The notes under the pieces: model-generated
What the model saw: only the letters and a program-made list of their open reading frames with translations
Databases searched by the model: none
What the model was told of the DNA's origin: nothing
Part shown: positions 33,927 to 42,438 of the stretch, in pieces
Layout: every line of letters begins with the position of its first letter
Numbering within the stretch: position 1 is the stretch's first letter
Program-made: the position numbers and the translations under genes
From: Ralstonia pickettii
GTDB lineage: Bacteria > Pseudomonadota > Gammaproteobacteria > Burkholderiales > Burkholderiaceae
Assembly: GCF_030582395.1 (NCBI RefSeq)
Contig: NZ_CP104382.1
Span: forward strand, 496,001-560,000
Length of the DNA: 64,000 nucleotides
Direction of reading: 5' to 3'

Positions 33927-34391
33927 ATGGCGTCTCGGCGGCATTTCTGGGCGGCGGTGGAGCAGTTTGCGCGCTATGTCGTCATCGGCGGGGGCGCAAC
34001 GCTGGCCCACTATGTCGTGCTGTTCGGGCTCGTGCAGGCGGGCGTTTCACCGTGGCGCGCGTCGGTGGCGGGCAGCGCGATCGGCGCCACCCTCAATTAC
34101 TTCATCAGCCGGCAGGCCGTGTTCAACAGTACGCGCGGGCACATCGGGTCGATGGTGCGGTTCGGCTTGGTGGCCATTCTCGCGCTGGGCTGCAACGCGA
34201 CCATCATGGCCATCGGCCTGGGGATCGGGTTGTATTACCTGATCGCCCAGGTGTTCGCCTCGGCCATCACGGCCGTTTTCAACTTCCTCGTACACCGGTA
34301 CTGGACGTTCCGTGACGCCGACACGGTCGGGGCGCCAACGGAGCCGCAACCGGATATCGTGCTGGAGCGGCCCGCGCGCAAGGGGCCTTGA
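33927..34391 (+). CDS. GtrA-family membrane protein
   Basis: A 154-residue protein with four predicted membrane spans, starting MASRRHFWAAVEQFARYVVI. The GtrA segments are present: YVVIGGGATLAHYVVLFGL, then GATLNYFISRQAVF and the C-terminal FNFLVHRYWTFRD. GtrA proteins move polyprenyl-linked sugars across the membrane or assist glycosyltransferases. The start at 33927 has GGGGTGAG nine bases upstream; ATG 33879 and TTG 33840 would extend it but lack ribosome sites. No glycosyltransferase gene is adjacent. Confidence 0.82.
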   Translation: MASRRHFWAAVEQFARYVVIGGGATLAHYVVLFGLVQAGVSPWRASVAGSAIGATLNYFISRQAVFNSTRGHIGSMVRFGLVAILALGCNATIMAIGLGIGLYYLIAQVFASAITAVFNFLVHRYWTFRDADTVGAPTEPQPDIVLERPARKGP

Positions 34392-34403
34392 TCGGCCGCG
34401 TTG

Positions 34404-34886
34404 TTAATGCCGGCTTGCCGCGCTGTGCAGATCGGCGGCAGTTTCCGCCACGAAGGTGACTTCGCCGATGCTGTCGGCGGGGGGGATGGGGCTGTCGTCC
34501 CGCAGGCGCTCGACGACCAACCGAACGTCGATGACATCGGCGACGCCAGACGCTTCCAGGGACACAAGTGCCGCCAACTGCGCAATGGCAAACGTATCCG
34601 CGAGGAGCGGCGTATCGTCGTGAAGATCGCCGGGGACGCGTGCAGCGCCGGTACTGCCGGCCGCGCGCGTGGGATGCTGCGCCGTTTCCCGTGCGCGATA
34701 GGCGAAATAGGCGTCGGCAAAGTGCACGCGCTGCGCATCGAATACGCGCACCGCAGCGGTGAGCGCATCGTCGACCCACGCTGGATCGACAGGTTGAGAG
34801 CCCGGTTCGGTACTGTGGGGCAGGCCAGCAAGCTTGAGCGCATAACGATGCGTTTGCGTGCTGGGGGCGACAAAGCTCAATTCCAT
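34404..34886 (-). CDS. Hypothetical protein, 160 aa
   Basis: A 160-residue soluble, acidic protein starting MELSFVAPSTQTHRYALKLA. An excellent AGGAGGT ribosome site precedes the ATG, so it is very likely translated. Middle segments such as VRVFDAQRVHFADAYFAYRA and TFAIAQLAALVSLEASGVAD look folded and helical. No family, signal or catalytic motif is recognised. It converges with the GtrA gene, 12 bp apart. Confidence 0.6.
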   Translation of the reverse strand: MELSFVAPSTQTHRYALKLAGLPHSTEPGSQPVDPAWVDDALTAAVRVFDAQRVHFADAYFAYRARETAQHPTRAAGSTGAARVPGDLHDDTPLLADTFAIAQLAALVSLEASGVADVIDVRLVVERLRDDSPIPPADSIGEVTFVAETAADLHSAASRH

Positions 34887-35463
34887 ACAACCTCCTACAA
34901 CCGCGTGCGCATATGCCGCGGCTCGCCGTATCTGAATTCGCCCCCCGAAGCGATATGGAAGAATAGTAACGGAGGCGGCCGCTTGCGCGTTTCGTCCTTC
35001 CGGATGAGCCTCCCGGGCTTTGTTTGCACCTCAATACATTCGCAGTGTGGACGTTGCGGCACGTTCCAGGAGCAAACGGTTGCGGAGCCGCCTGGACGGC
35101 CCGACCTAGCCGAACGGCTAGCTCCGTCGCCCGTGCGACCCGTGTAGAGTGGCGAGGTGTCCGGCGACGCTGGACAGGTGTCGACGTTCGGTATCGACAA
35201 ACGCAGACGGGAATGACGCGGGGCGCGTTTCCTTCGCGTCGTTTCGCGTACGAGGGGACCCAAAGCGCGTGTGCGCTCCATGTCCCCTCGCGGGAAGGGA
35301 TTGCCCCGTTAACCCGCGGCTTCTATAGTCCGCCTCGATTCGTGCGGTTGCAACGCACCAAGGTCTGTCTTGCCAGCCGCCAACTGGGCCACGCAGACCA
35401 CGAGACCGGTTACGGGGATCACGCCAGCAGCCAACACAGGGGCCCAGCGCAAAGCATTGCGTG
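34887..35463. other. 577-bp intergenic region with hairpins and a promoter
   Basis: No convincing gene. It holds the palindrome CTAGCCG-AA-CGGCTAG (35106-35121). Further on is a long hairpin whose outer stem is CGAGGGGAC/GTCCCCTCG (35251-35290) with an inner AGCGC/GCGCT. A sigma-70-like promoter at 35301-35329 comes last. A structured or regulatory RNA here is possible but not shown. Confidence 0.45.
35301..35329 (+). promoter_or_regulatory. Sigma-70 promoter of the PAS-GGDEF gene
   Basis: TTGCCC, 17 bp, TATAGT. Transcription would start near 35336, about 130 bp before the proposed start codon. Confidence 0.5.
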
Positions 35464-36879
35464 ATGGAGCACCTGCGGCGCAACGGCCATCACACCAGCA
35501 CACCCCCGGGACTGCCGCATTCGCGAAACAGCATCGCCATGCTTGAGGACCACCACTTGTATAAGGCTGCGATCGAACATTCGCCGATAGGAATCGGCCT
35601 GTGCGCGCCGGAGGGTCGCTTCCTCGACGTGAACCGTGCGCTGTGCGCGCTGACCGGCCATGAAGCACAGGCCCTGCGCACGCGCGATCTGTTCGACCTT
35701 TGCCACCCCGATCACACTGAGCGTACGCGACACGGAGTCGAGTCGCTGCTCGCCGGCCAGCGTGACACGCTGTCCATGGAAACGCGCCTGGTCCGCCGGG
35801 ACGGCAGCACCGTCTGGGTGCAGACCGACGTGGCAGTCGCGCGCGACGATGGCAACCAGCACCTGGTCGTGCAGATGCAGGACGTGACTGCGCGGCGCCT
35901 GGCGCTGGAATCGCTGCGCGCCTCCGAGCAGCGGTTGGCCTATGTACTGGACGGGGCGGGGCTGGGTACGTTCGACTGGTCCACGCGTGCACGGCATGTG
36001 TCGTTCAACCGCCGGACGGCAGACATGCTCGGTTACGAGCCCACGGATCTGCCGAACGATCCGGATGCGTGGTTCGCCATGGTGCACCCGCAAGACGCCG
36101 CGTTGAGCGCGCGACGCATCTATCGCCATATGCGCGGCGATGCCGAGAGCTTTGAAATCGAGCAGCGCATGCGCGCCCGCCATGGCCAATGGATCTGGGT
36201 AGCCGCACGCGGACGCGTGACCGAGCGCGATGCGCGCGGCGTGGCCACACGCGTGAGCGGCACGCTGCTCGACGTGACGAAGCGGCGAGCGGCGCTCGAT
36301 CAGGCGCATCACCTCGCGCTGCATGATCCGCTGACGGACTTGCCGAATGCACGTTTGCTTCGCGATCGCCTGTTCGTCGCGATTCAGGCGGCGCGGCGCG
36401 CGCGCGGCCAGGTGGCGGTCGTGTTCATCGATCTCGATCGCTTCAAACCCGTCAACGACGAGTACGGGCACGCCGTGGGCGACCTTGTCCTGAAAGCCAC
36501 GGCCATGCGCTTGCGCAGCGGCCTGCGCGCCTCCGACACGGTGGCGCGCCTGGGCGGCGATGAGTTTGTCGCTGTCCTCACGCACTGCGCCACACGCGAC
36601 GACGTGACGCAAACGGTGGAGCGCCTGATCGAACAATTGCAGACGCCCTTCCGTGTGGAGGGCCATGTGCTGTCAATGGGGGTGAGCGCTGGCGTGGCGT
36701 TGTACCCGACAGACGGGCACGATGCTCAGACGCTCATCCGCAATGCCGACGCCGCGATGTATGAAGTCAAACGTGCGGGCGGCAATGGCTTGGGGTTCCA
36801 TGCCTCGCTTAACTACGAGCGGCTGATGGGCATGCGATCGCGCAATCAAGATCCCGACGGCGAAGCCGACGCGCGCTGA
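35464..36879 (+). CDS. Diguanylate cyclase with two PAS domains
   Basis: A 471-residue cytoplasmic sensor enzyme. Two PAS/PAC modules (about 30-150 and 155-280) precede a GGDEF domain. The active-site motif GGDEF is intact at 364-368, and the inhibitory RxxD site is present at 355-358 (RASD), so it should make c-di-GMP with product inhibition. The PAS ligand is not predictable; no haem or flavin motif stands out. The start is uncertain: ATG 35464 (GTG 35461) or ATG 35539, which would begin MLEDHHLYKAAIEHSP. No membrane segment is seen. Confidence 0.9.
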   Translation: MEHLRRNGHHTSTPPGLPHSRNSIAMLEDHHLYKAAIEHSPIGIGLCAPEGRFLDVNRALCALTGHEAQALRTRDLFDLCHPDHTERTRHGVESLLAGQRDTLSMETRLVRRDGSTVWVQTDVAVARDDGNQHLVVQMQDVTARRLALESLRASEQRLAYVLDGAGLGTFDWSTRARHVSFNRRTADMLGYEPTDLPNDPDAWFAMVHPQDAALSARRIYRHMRGDAESFEIEQRMRARHGQWIWVAARGRVTERDARGVATRVSGTLLDVTKRRAALDQAHHLALHDPLTDLPNARLLRDRLFVAIQAARRARGQVAVVFIDLDRFKPVNDEYGHAVGDLVLKATAMRLRSGLRASDTVARLGGDEFVAVLTHCATRDDVTQTVERLIEQLQTPFRVEGHVLSMGVSAGVALYPTDGHDAQTLIRNADAAMYEVKRAGGNGLGFHASLNYERLMGMRSRNQDPDGEADAR

Positions 36880-36903
36880 CCGACTTTTGCGCTCCAAAAC
36901 AAA

Positions 36904-36931
36904 ACGGCCCGCCGCAAGGCAGGCCGTCTTT
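36904..36931. terminator. Bidirectional terminator
   Basis: ACGGCC/GGCCGT with an inner GCC/GGC stem around GCAA. CTTTCTT follows on the plus side and TTTTGTTTTGG on the minus side. It separates the cyclase gene from pagL. Confidence 0.7.
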
Positions 36932-36957
36932 CTTCAAGCGTAGCGAACGCCCGGGTC

Positions 36958-37521
36958 TTAGAACGTGTAACGCAGGTACAGCTCGTTCAGGTCCGTGCCA
37001 GGGTTCGGGCGCTTGATCGACGCGTTCGACAGGTGTTCGAAGCGATAGCCCATCTGGAATTGCTGCTTGCTGCCAAAGGCCACGCCCACACCGATCATGT
37101 CGGAGAACTGGAAGGCGGTGCTGAAGTAGTGCTCGTTGGATGTGCTGACGTGCGACAGCAGGCGCGGGCCGACGCCAGCCTCGATGAACGGTACCCACGA
37201 GCCGCCGCGCTTTTCAAGGCGGAACAGCGGCGTCACGCCAAATTCGGTGAGGTTCTGGCGGTTGGTGCCCTTGGTCGAGCGCCATTGGCCCAGCGCCACT
37301 TCCCAATCCAGGTTCACGAACCAGCCTTGCGGGTTGCCCCAATGGAAGCCCGAATCGAAATCCAGATCGACGCCGTATTTCTCGATACCGTGCTTGTTGT
37401 CTTTGCCGTAGATGACGCGCACGGACGGGTCAGCCTGGGCAGGCAGGGCGGCGAACAGCGTGGCGGCGCCCAGGGCGGTGGCCAGCAACTTGGCGGAACG
37501 GGGAAGCGCGGATCGGGTCAT
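36958..37521 (-). CDS. pagL: Lipid A 3-O-deacylase (PagL family)
   Basis: A 187-residue outer-membrane beta-barrel enzyme that removes the 3-O acyl chain of lipid A. A signal peptide with predicted cleavage after residue 30 (ALPAQA-D) supports the ATG at 37521; an upstream ATG at 37569 would bury it. The PagL active-site segment FEHLSNASIKRPNPG carries His 163 and Ser 165, and the protein ends in LYLRYTF with the C-terminal Phe usual for barrel proteins. In the cell it remodels LPS and dampens TLR4 recognition. It is monocistronic. Confidence 0.88.
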   Translation of the reverse strand: MTRSALPRSAKLLATALGAATLFAALPAQADPSVRVIYGKDNKHGIEKYGVDLDFDSGFHWGNPQGWFVNLDWEVALGQWRSTKGTNRQNLTEFGVTPLFRLEKRGGSWVPFIEAGVGPRLLSHVSTSNEHYFSTAFQFSDMIGVGVAFGSKQQFQMGYRFEHLSNASIKRPNPGTDLNELYLRYTF

Positions 37522-37728
37522 CAGAGGGGGCAGAATCAATTGAACGGCGCGCGTGAATCGGGAAAACATCGTCGGCAACCACGCGCGCGGCGGACATGGT
37601 GGCAGGCAAAAAGACGGTCGGGATTGCCCCGGCGGCGGGCTTGCAAGGCACCGGACGACGCAATTTGCGCGCCCGCTGCTGCACCCGCCGGCCCCGATGA
37701 TCGGGACGGTCTGAAATAAATTCCGACG

Positions 37729-37734
37729 ATTATA
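37729..37734 (-). promoter_or_regulatory. Possible -10 element of pagL
   Basis: TATAAT on the minus strand, about 208 bp upstream of the pagL ATG, without a good -35. The remainder of the 307-bp gap (37522-37828) shows no gene; it holds this element and the hairpin at 37779. Confidence 0.3.
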
Positions 37735-37778
37735 GGGGGAAGTATCCGACTGCGTGCGTGCTTACGCACAAGGGGACA

Positions 37779-37812
37779 TTGCCGGCGGCGAAACGTCGTC
37801 GGCCGCCGGCAA
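37779..37812 (-). terminator. Strong stem-loop after the RND efflux operon
   Basis: TTGCCGGCGGC/GCCGCCGGCAA is an 11-bp perfect stem 17 bp past the stop of the outer-membrane channel gene. The minus-strand run after it is only TGTCCCCTTG, so termination may need Rho. Confidence 0.5.
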
Positions 37813-37828
37813 CACAACACCGAAAGGG

Positions 37829-39334
37829 TTATTGGGCGGCAGGAGCGGATGCCGGCTGCAGTGCGGCCTTGCCGACCAACGGCACTTCGCCGTGCCACCC
37901 ACCCCCCAGCGCCTTCACCAGCAGCACCGCTGCCGAATACTGCTTGCCCTGAAGTGTGAGCAGCGTGCGCTCGGCACTGTAGGCCGTGGCTTGTGCGGTA
38001 ATGACTTCCAGGAAACTCACCGTGCCTGCGCGATAACGGTTCAGGTTGAGTTGAGCGGCTTCCTGCGCGGCCTTGACGGCATCGGCCTGTACGGCAAATT
38101 CCTGCGTCTGCCAGCGCAGCGCAGCGAGGTTGTCTTCGACATCCTGGAACGCGCCGAGCACGGTCTGACGATACGTCGCGACCGATGCATCGTAAGCGGC
38201 GCCGGCCTTGTCGACGGCGGCCGCGCGCGCACCGCCATCAAACAGGGTGGCCGCCAGGGTCGGGCCGATCGACCAGACGCGGCTGGGCAGCGTCGCCAGG
38301 CGCGAGAGCGTGTTGGCCGCCAAACCGGCCGATGCCCCAAGAGTGAGCGTGGGGAAGTACGCGGCCTTGGCTACGCCGATCTGCGCGTTGGCAGCGGCCA
38401 TGCGGCGCTCGGCGGCGGCAATGTCGGGTCGGCGCTCCAACACGGCCGATGGCACTTGCAGCGGAATGGCAGGCAGGGCCGGCAGGTCGGCGGCGCTCGC
38501 AGCAGTGGCTGGGGCCAGCGAGAACTCCGCCGGCGGTTTGCCGATCAGCACGGCAATGGCGTGCTCAAGCTGCGCTCGGGCGACTTCGGTATCCAGCAGC
38601 AGCGCCTGCGATTGCTTGAGCTGCGTCTGCGCGGTCAGCACATCCGAGCGCTGCGCCACGCCTACGGCGTACTGGTTTTGCGTGAGCTTCAGAAACCGCT
38701 CGTAATCGGCAACCGTGCGCTGCAGGACGGCCTTTTGGGTATCTGTGACGCGCAATTGAAAATAATTCTGCGCAAGGGTCGCCTGGGCCGACAGCAAGGC
38801 GGACGATAGATCGCCTGCGCTGGCTTGCGCGCTGGCCTGGTTCGACTCGACCGTCCGGCGGATGCGGCCCCACAGGTCCAGCTCCCAGCTTGCGTTGAGC
38901 GACAGGTTTTGCGAGTTCAGCAGGCTCGGGTTGCCGGTTGACAGGCTGCCATCCGGGTTGACCGAGGTACGTACGGACCGGCTGCGCGTGGCAGACGCGC
39001 TGGCGCCCAGCGTCGGGAAGAAGGAAGCCTGCGCCGATTGCACCAGCGCCTGGGCCTGGCGGTACTGTGCCTCGGCCACCAGGATGTTCTGGTTGGCGGC
39101 GGCCACCTGTTCTTCCAATGCGTTCAGCTGCGGGTCATTGAAGATTTCCCACCACTTGCCGCGGGCGATGGCGTCGCTCGGGTCGGCGATTTTCCAGTCG
39201 CCGGCTTCCTTGTATTGCTGCGGCACTTCGGCGTCGGGCCGCTTGTAGTCAGGCCCGACCGCGCAGGCCGAGACGAGTGTGCACGCGGCCAGCGCGAGCA
39301 ACGAGGTACGGAGGGCTTGGGTGCCTCTTGTCAT
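37829..39334 (-). CDS. RND efflux outer-membrane channel lipoprotein (NodT/OprM family)
   Basis: A 501-residue TolC-like channel. The lipoprotein signal ends at Cys 24 (LVSAC), followed by the typical AVGPDYKRPD. Two repeats of the outer-membrane efflux domain follow, with segments such as ASWELDLWGRIRRTVESNQA in the first and LERRPDIAAAERRMAAANAQ in the second. It forms the exit duct of the tripartite pump. The start is 2 bp after the mdtC-type stop codon on this strand, so it is the last gene of the four-gene pump operon. Confidence 0.93.
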   Translation of the reverse strand: MTRGTQALRTSLLALAACTLVSACAVGPDYKRPDAEVPQQYKEAGDWKIADPSDAIARGKWWEIFNDPQLNALEEQVAAANQNILVAEAQYRQAQALVQSAQASFFPTLGASASATRSRSVRTSVNPDGSLSTGNPSLLNSQNLSLNASWELDLWGRIRRTVESNQASAQASAGDLSSALLSAQATLAQNYFQLRVTDTQKAVLQRTVADYERFLKLTQNQYAVGVAQRSDVLTAQTQLKQSQALLLDTEVARAQLEHAIAVLIGKPPAEFSLAPATAASAADLPALPAIPLQVPSAVLERRPDIAAAERRMAAANAQIGVAKAAYFPTLTLGASAGLAANTLSRLATLPSRVWSIGPTLAATLFDGGARAAAVDKAGAAYDASVATYRQTVLGAFQDVEDNLAALRWQTQEFAVQADAVKAAQEAAQLNLNRYRAGTVSFLEVITAQATAYSAERTLLTLQGKQYSAAVLLVKALGGGWHGEVPLVGKAALQPASAPAAQ

Positions 39335-39336
39335 GT

Positions 39337-42300
39337 TCAGCTTCCTTGCGAATCCAATGCGGGCAGCGGCGCGTCTTTGCTGCGGCCGGCGCGGCGCAGG
39401 CGCAGCCGGTCGAGTGCCAGGTAGACCACCGGCGTGGTGTAGAGCGTGAGGATCTGGCTGACCAGCAGCCCGCCGACAATGGAGATGCCCAGCGGCGTAC
39501 GCAGCTCCGCGCCGTCGCCATGGCCGAGCGCCAGGGGCAGGGCGCCCAGCAGCGCCGCCATCGTCGTCATCAGGATCGGCCGGAAGCGCAGCACGCAGGC
39601 GTGGAAGATCGCATCAGCCGGGCTCATGCCCTGGCTGCGCTCAGCCTCCAGCGCGAAGTCGATCATCATGATGGCGTTCTTCTTGACGATGCCGATGAGC
39701 AGAATCACGCCGATCAGCGCGATGATCGAGAAATCCGTGTCGGTAATGATCAGTGCCAGCAGCGCCCCCACACCGGCCGAGGGCAGCGTCGACAGAATCG
39801 TGATCGGGTGGACGTAGCTCTCGTACAGCACGCCCAGCACGATGTAGATGGTGATGAGCGCAAACAGGATCAGCACCGGCTGGCTGGAAAGCGAATCCTG
39901 GAACGCCTTGGCGGTGCCCTGGAAACTGCCATGCACGGAGGATGGCACGCCGATGCGGTTCATTGCGTCCTGGATGTCCTGCGTGGCACCGGACAGCGAC
40001 GCCCCCGGCGCGAGGTTGAACGAGATCGTGCTTGCGGCAAACTGCCCCTGGTGGTTGACCGCCAGCGCCGTGTTGGTGGGCTCGTAGTGCGAGAAGGTCG
40101 ACAGCGGTACCTGCGCGCCCGTCGAGGTGATGATGTAAATGTCACGCAGACCATCGGGGTTCTGCCAGTACTGCGGCGCCGCTTCCATCACAACGCGGTA
40201 TTGGTTGAGCGGGTTGTAGATGGTCGATACCTGGCGCTGCCCGAACGCGTTGTTCAAGGCGTTGTCGATATCGCTCGGGTTGATGCCGAGCGATTTGGCC
40301 TTGTCGCGGTCGATGACGAGCGATGTCTGCAGGCCCTTGTCCTGCGTATCCGTGTTGACGTCCGTCAGCGACTTCACCTGCGTGAGCGCCTGCTTGATCT
40401 TCGGATCCCACGCGCGCAGCTCGTTCAGGTCGTCGGCCTGCAGTGTGTATTGGTACTGCGCGTTGCTGGCCCGACCGCCGACGCGGATGTCCTGCACCGA
40501 CTGCAGGAACAGGCTCGCGCCGGGTTCACCCGCCAGCTTGCCGCGCAGCCGGTTGATGATCTGGTCGGCAGACAGCTTGCGCTCGGCCAGCGGCTTGAGC
40601 TGAATGAACATCTGCCCGGTATTGCGCTGACTGCCGCCTGTAAACCCCACCACGTTCTCCACCGCGGGGTCTTGCCGCACGATGGTGATGAATTCGGTCA
40701 ACTTGGTACGCATAGCCTGGAACGAGATCGACTGGTCTGCCTGGATGAAACCGATCACCCGGCCGGTGTCCTGCTGCGGGAAGAACCCTTTGGGCACGAT
40801 GATGTACAGGTACACGTTCAGGCACACCGTGGCCAGCAGGATCAGCAGCGTCAACCAACTGTGCCGCAGCGCCCACGCCAGCGAGTTGCGGTAGAGGTCG
40901 AGCAGGAAGGTGAAGAAGCTTTCGGTCTTGCGATGAAACCAGCCGTATTCTTCCTCGGCGGCAGGCTTGAGCAAGCGCGCGCACATCATCGGCGTGGTGG
41001 TCAGCGAAACCACCAGCGACACCAGGATCGCCACCGACAGCGTCACCGCAAACTCGCGGAACAGCCGGCCCACGATGCCGCCCATCATCAGCAGCGGGAT
41101 GAACACGGCAATCAGCGAAATGCTCATCGACACCACGGTGAAACCGACCTCGCGCGCGCCCTTGAGCGCAGCCTGCATGGGCCGCATGCCGTTTTCGATG
41201 TGGCGCGAGACGTTTTCCAGCACGACGATGGCATCGTCCACGACAAAGCCTGTCGCCACGGTCAGCGCCATGAGCGACAGGTTGTCGAGGCTGTAGCCGC
41301 ACAGGTACATCACCCCGAACGTGCCGATGAGCGAGACCGGCACCGCCACGCTGGGAATGAGCGTCGCCCGCACGTTGCGCAGGAACAGGAACACCACCAT
41401 GATCACCAGCGCGATCGACAGCACCAGCGTGCGCTCCACATCCTTGAGCGAGGCGCGGATGGTGGGCGTGCGGTCCATCATCACATCGAGGTTGATCTGC
41501 GCGGGAATGGTGTTGCGCAAGTACGGCAGGATGTCGTTGATGCGGTCGACCGTGTCGATGATGTTGGCGCCCGGCTGCCGGCTGATGATCAGCAACACCG
41601 AAGGCTTGCCGTTGGCCGAGCCGTAGTTGCGGATGTCCTGCACGCTGTCAGTCACTTCTGCCACGTCGGCCAGCCGCACCGGCGAGCCGTTGCGCCAGGC
41701 GATGATGAGCGACTGGTATTCGACGGCCTTCTTGGCCTGGTCGTTGGCATAAATGGTCCAGACGCGATCGCCGGATTCCATCATGCCCTTGGGCTTGTTT
41801 GCGTTCGTGCTGGTGATGACGGTGCGCACGGTCTCCATCGAGATGCCGTACTTGTTCAGCGCCATCGGGTTCAGTTCCACCCGCACCGCCGGCAGCGACG
41901 CACCGCCAATGGTGACCTGGCCCACGCCGTTGATCTGCGACAGCTTCTGCGCAAGGATGGTCGAGGCCGCGTCGTACAGCTCGCCGCGCGACTTGGTGTC
42001 GGACGTCAGCCCCACGATCATGATCGGCGCATCGGCCGGGTTGACCTTGCGATACGTCGGGTTGCTCGGCAGGCCTGAGGGCAGCAGGCTGCGTGAGGCA
42101 TTGATGGCCGCCTGTACATCTCGCGCCGCGCCATCGATGTCGCGCGACAGATCGAACTGCAGCGTGATCCGCGACGAGCCGAGCGAGCTGGACGAGGTCA
42201 TCTCCGTAATGCCGGCGATGCGGCCGAGCGAGCGCTCCAGCGGCGTCGCAACCGTGGCCGCCATGGTCTCGGGACTGGCGCCCGGCAGCGATGCGTTGAC

Positions 42301-42438
42301 CGAGATGGTCGGAAAATCGACCTGCGGCAGCGGGGACACCGGCAGCAGGCGGAACGCCGCGATGCCGGCCAACGCCACGCCAATGGTCAGCAGCGCCGTG
42401 GCGACCGGCCGCGCGATAAAGGTGGCGGACAGGTTCAT
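39337..42438 (-). CDS. mdtC: RND multidrug efflux permease, MdtC-type
   Basis: A 1033-residue HAE1-family RND pump protein with 12 spans and two large periplasmic loops. Family segments are the start [20 protein letters not shown], the TM4 motif [19 protein letters not shown] with the two proton-relay Asp residues, [18 protein letters not shown] and the last-third [18 protein letters not shown]. MdtB and MdtC work as a B2C heterotrimer powered by the proton gradient and export bile salts, novobiocin and similar compounds in E. coli. Its ATG overlaps the mdtB stop by four bases. Confidence 0.93.
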   Translation of the reverse strand: MNLSATFIARPVATALLTIGVALAGIAAFRLLPVSPLPQVDFPTISVNASLPGASPETMAATVATPLERSLGRIAGITEMTSSSSLGSSRITLQFDLSRDIDGAARDVQAAINASRSLLPSGLPSNPTYRKVNPADAPIMIVGLTSDTKSRGELYDAASTILAQKLSQINGVGQVTIGGASLPAVRVELNPMALNKYGISMETVRTVITSTNANKPKGMMESGDRVWTIYANDQAKKAVEYQSLIIAWRNGSPVRLADVAEVTDSVQDIRNYGSANGKPSVLLIISRQPGANIIDTVDRINDILPYLRNTIPAQINLDVMMDRTPTIRASLKDVERTLVLSIALVIMVVFLFLRNVRATLIPSVAVPVSLIGTFGVMYLCGYSLDNLSLMALTVATGFVVDDAIVVLENVSRHIENGMRPMQAALKGAREVGFTVVSMSISLIAVFIPLLMMGGIVGRLFREFAVTLSVAILVSLVVSLTTTPMMCARLLKPAAEEEYGWFHRKTESFFTFLLDLYRNSLAWALRHSWLTLLILLATVCLNVYLYIIVPKGFFPQQDTGRVIGFIQADQSISFQAMRTKLTEFITIVRQDPAVENVVGFTGGSQRNTGQMFIQLKPLAERKLSADQIINRLRGKLAGEPGASLFLQSVQDIRVGGRASNAQYQYTLQADDLNELRAWDPKIKQALTQVKSLTDVNTDTQDKGLQTSLVIDRDKAKSLGINPSDIDNALNNAFGQRQVSTIYNPLNQYRVVMEAAPQYWQNPDGLRDIYIITSTGAQVPLSTFSHYEPTNTALAVNHQGQFAASTISFNLAPGASLSGATQDIQDAMNRIGVPSSVHGSFQGTAKAFQDSLSSQPVLILFALITIYIVLGVLYESYVHPITILSTLPSAGVGALLALIITDTDFSIIALIGVILLIGIVKKNAIMMIDFALEAERSQGMSPADAIFHACVLRFRPILMTTMAALLGALPLALGHGDGAELRTPLGISIVGGLLVSQILTLYTTPVVYLALDRLRLRRAGRSKDAPLPALDSQGS

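Noticed and set aside
35024..35464. 146-codon plus-strand frame between the hypothetical gene and the PAS-GGDEF gene
   Set aside because: No ribosome site, Arg/Cys-rich random-looking translation, and it runs through the palindrome, hairpin and promoter.
39277..42078. Long plus-strand open frame opposite the mdtC-type gene
   Set aside because: Shadow of a confidently identified RND permease; low-complexity Gln/His/Arg-rich translation and no ribosome site.
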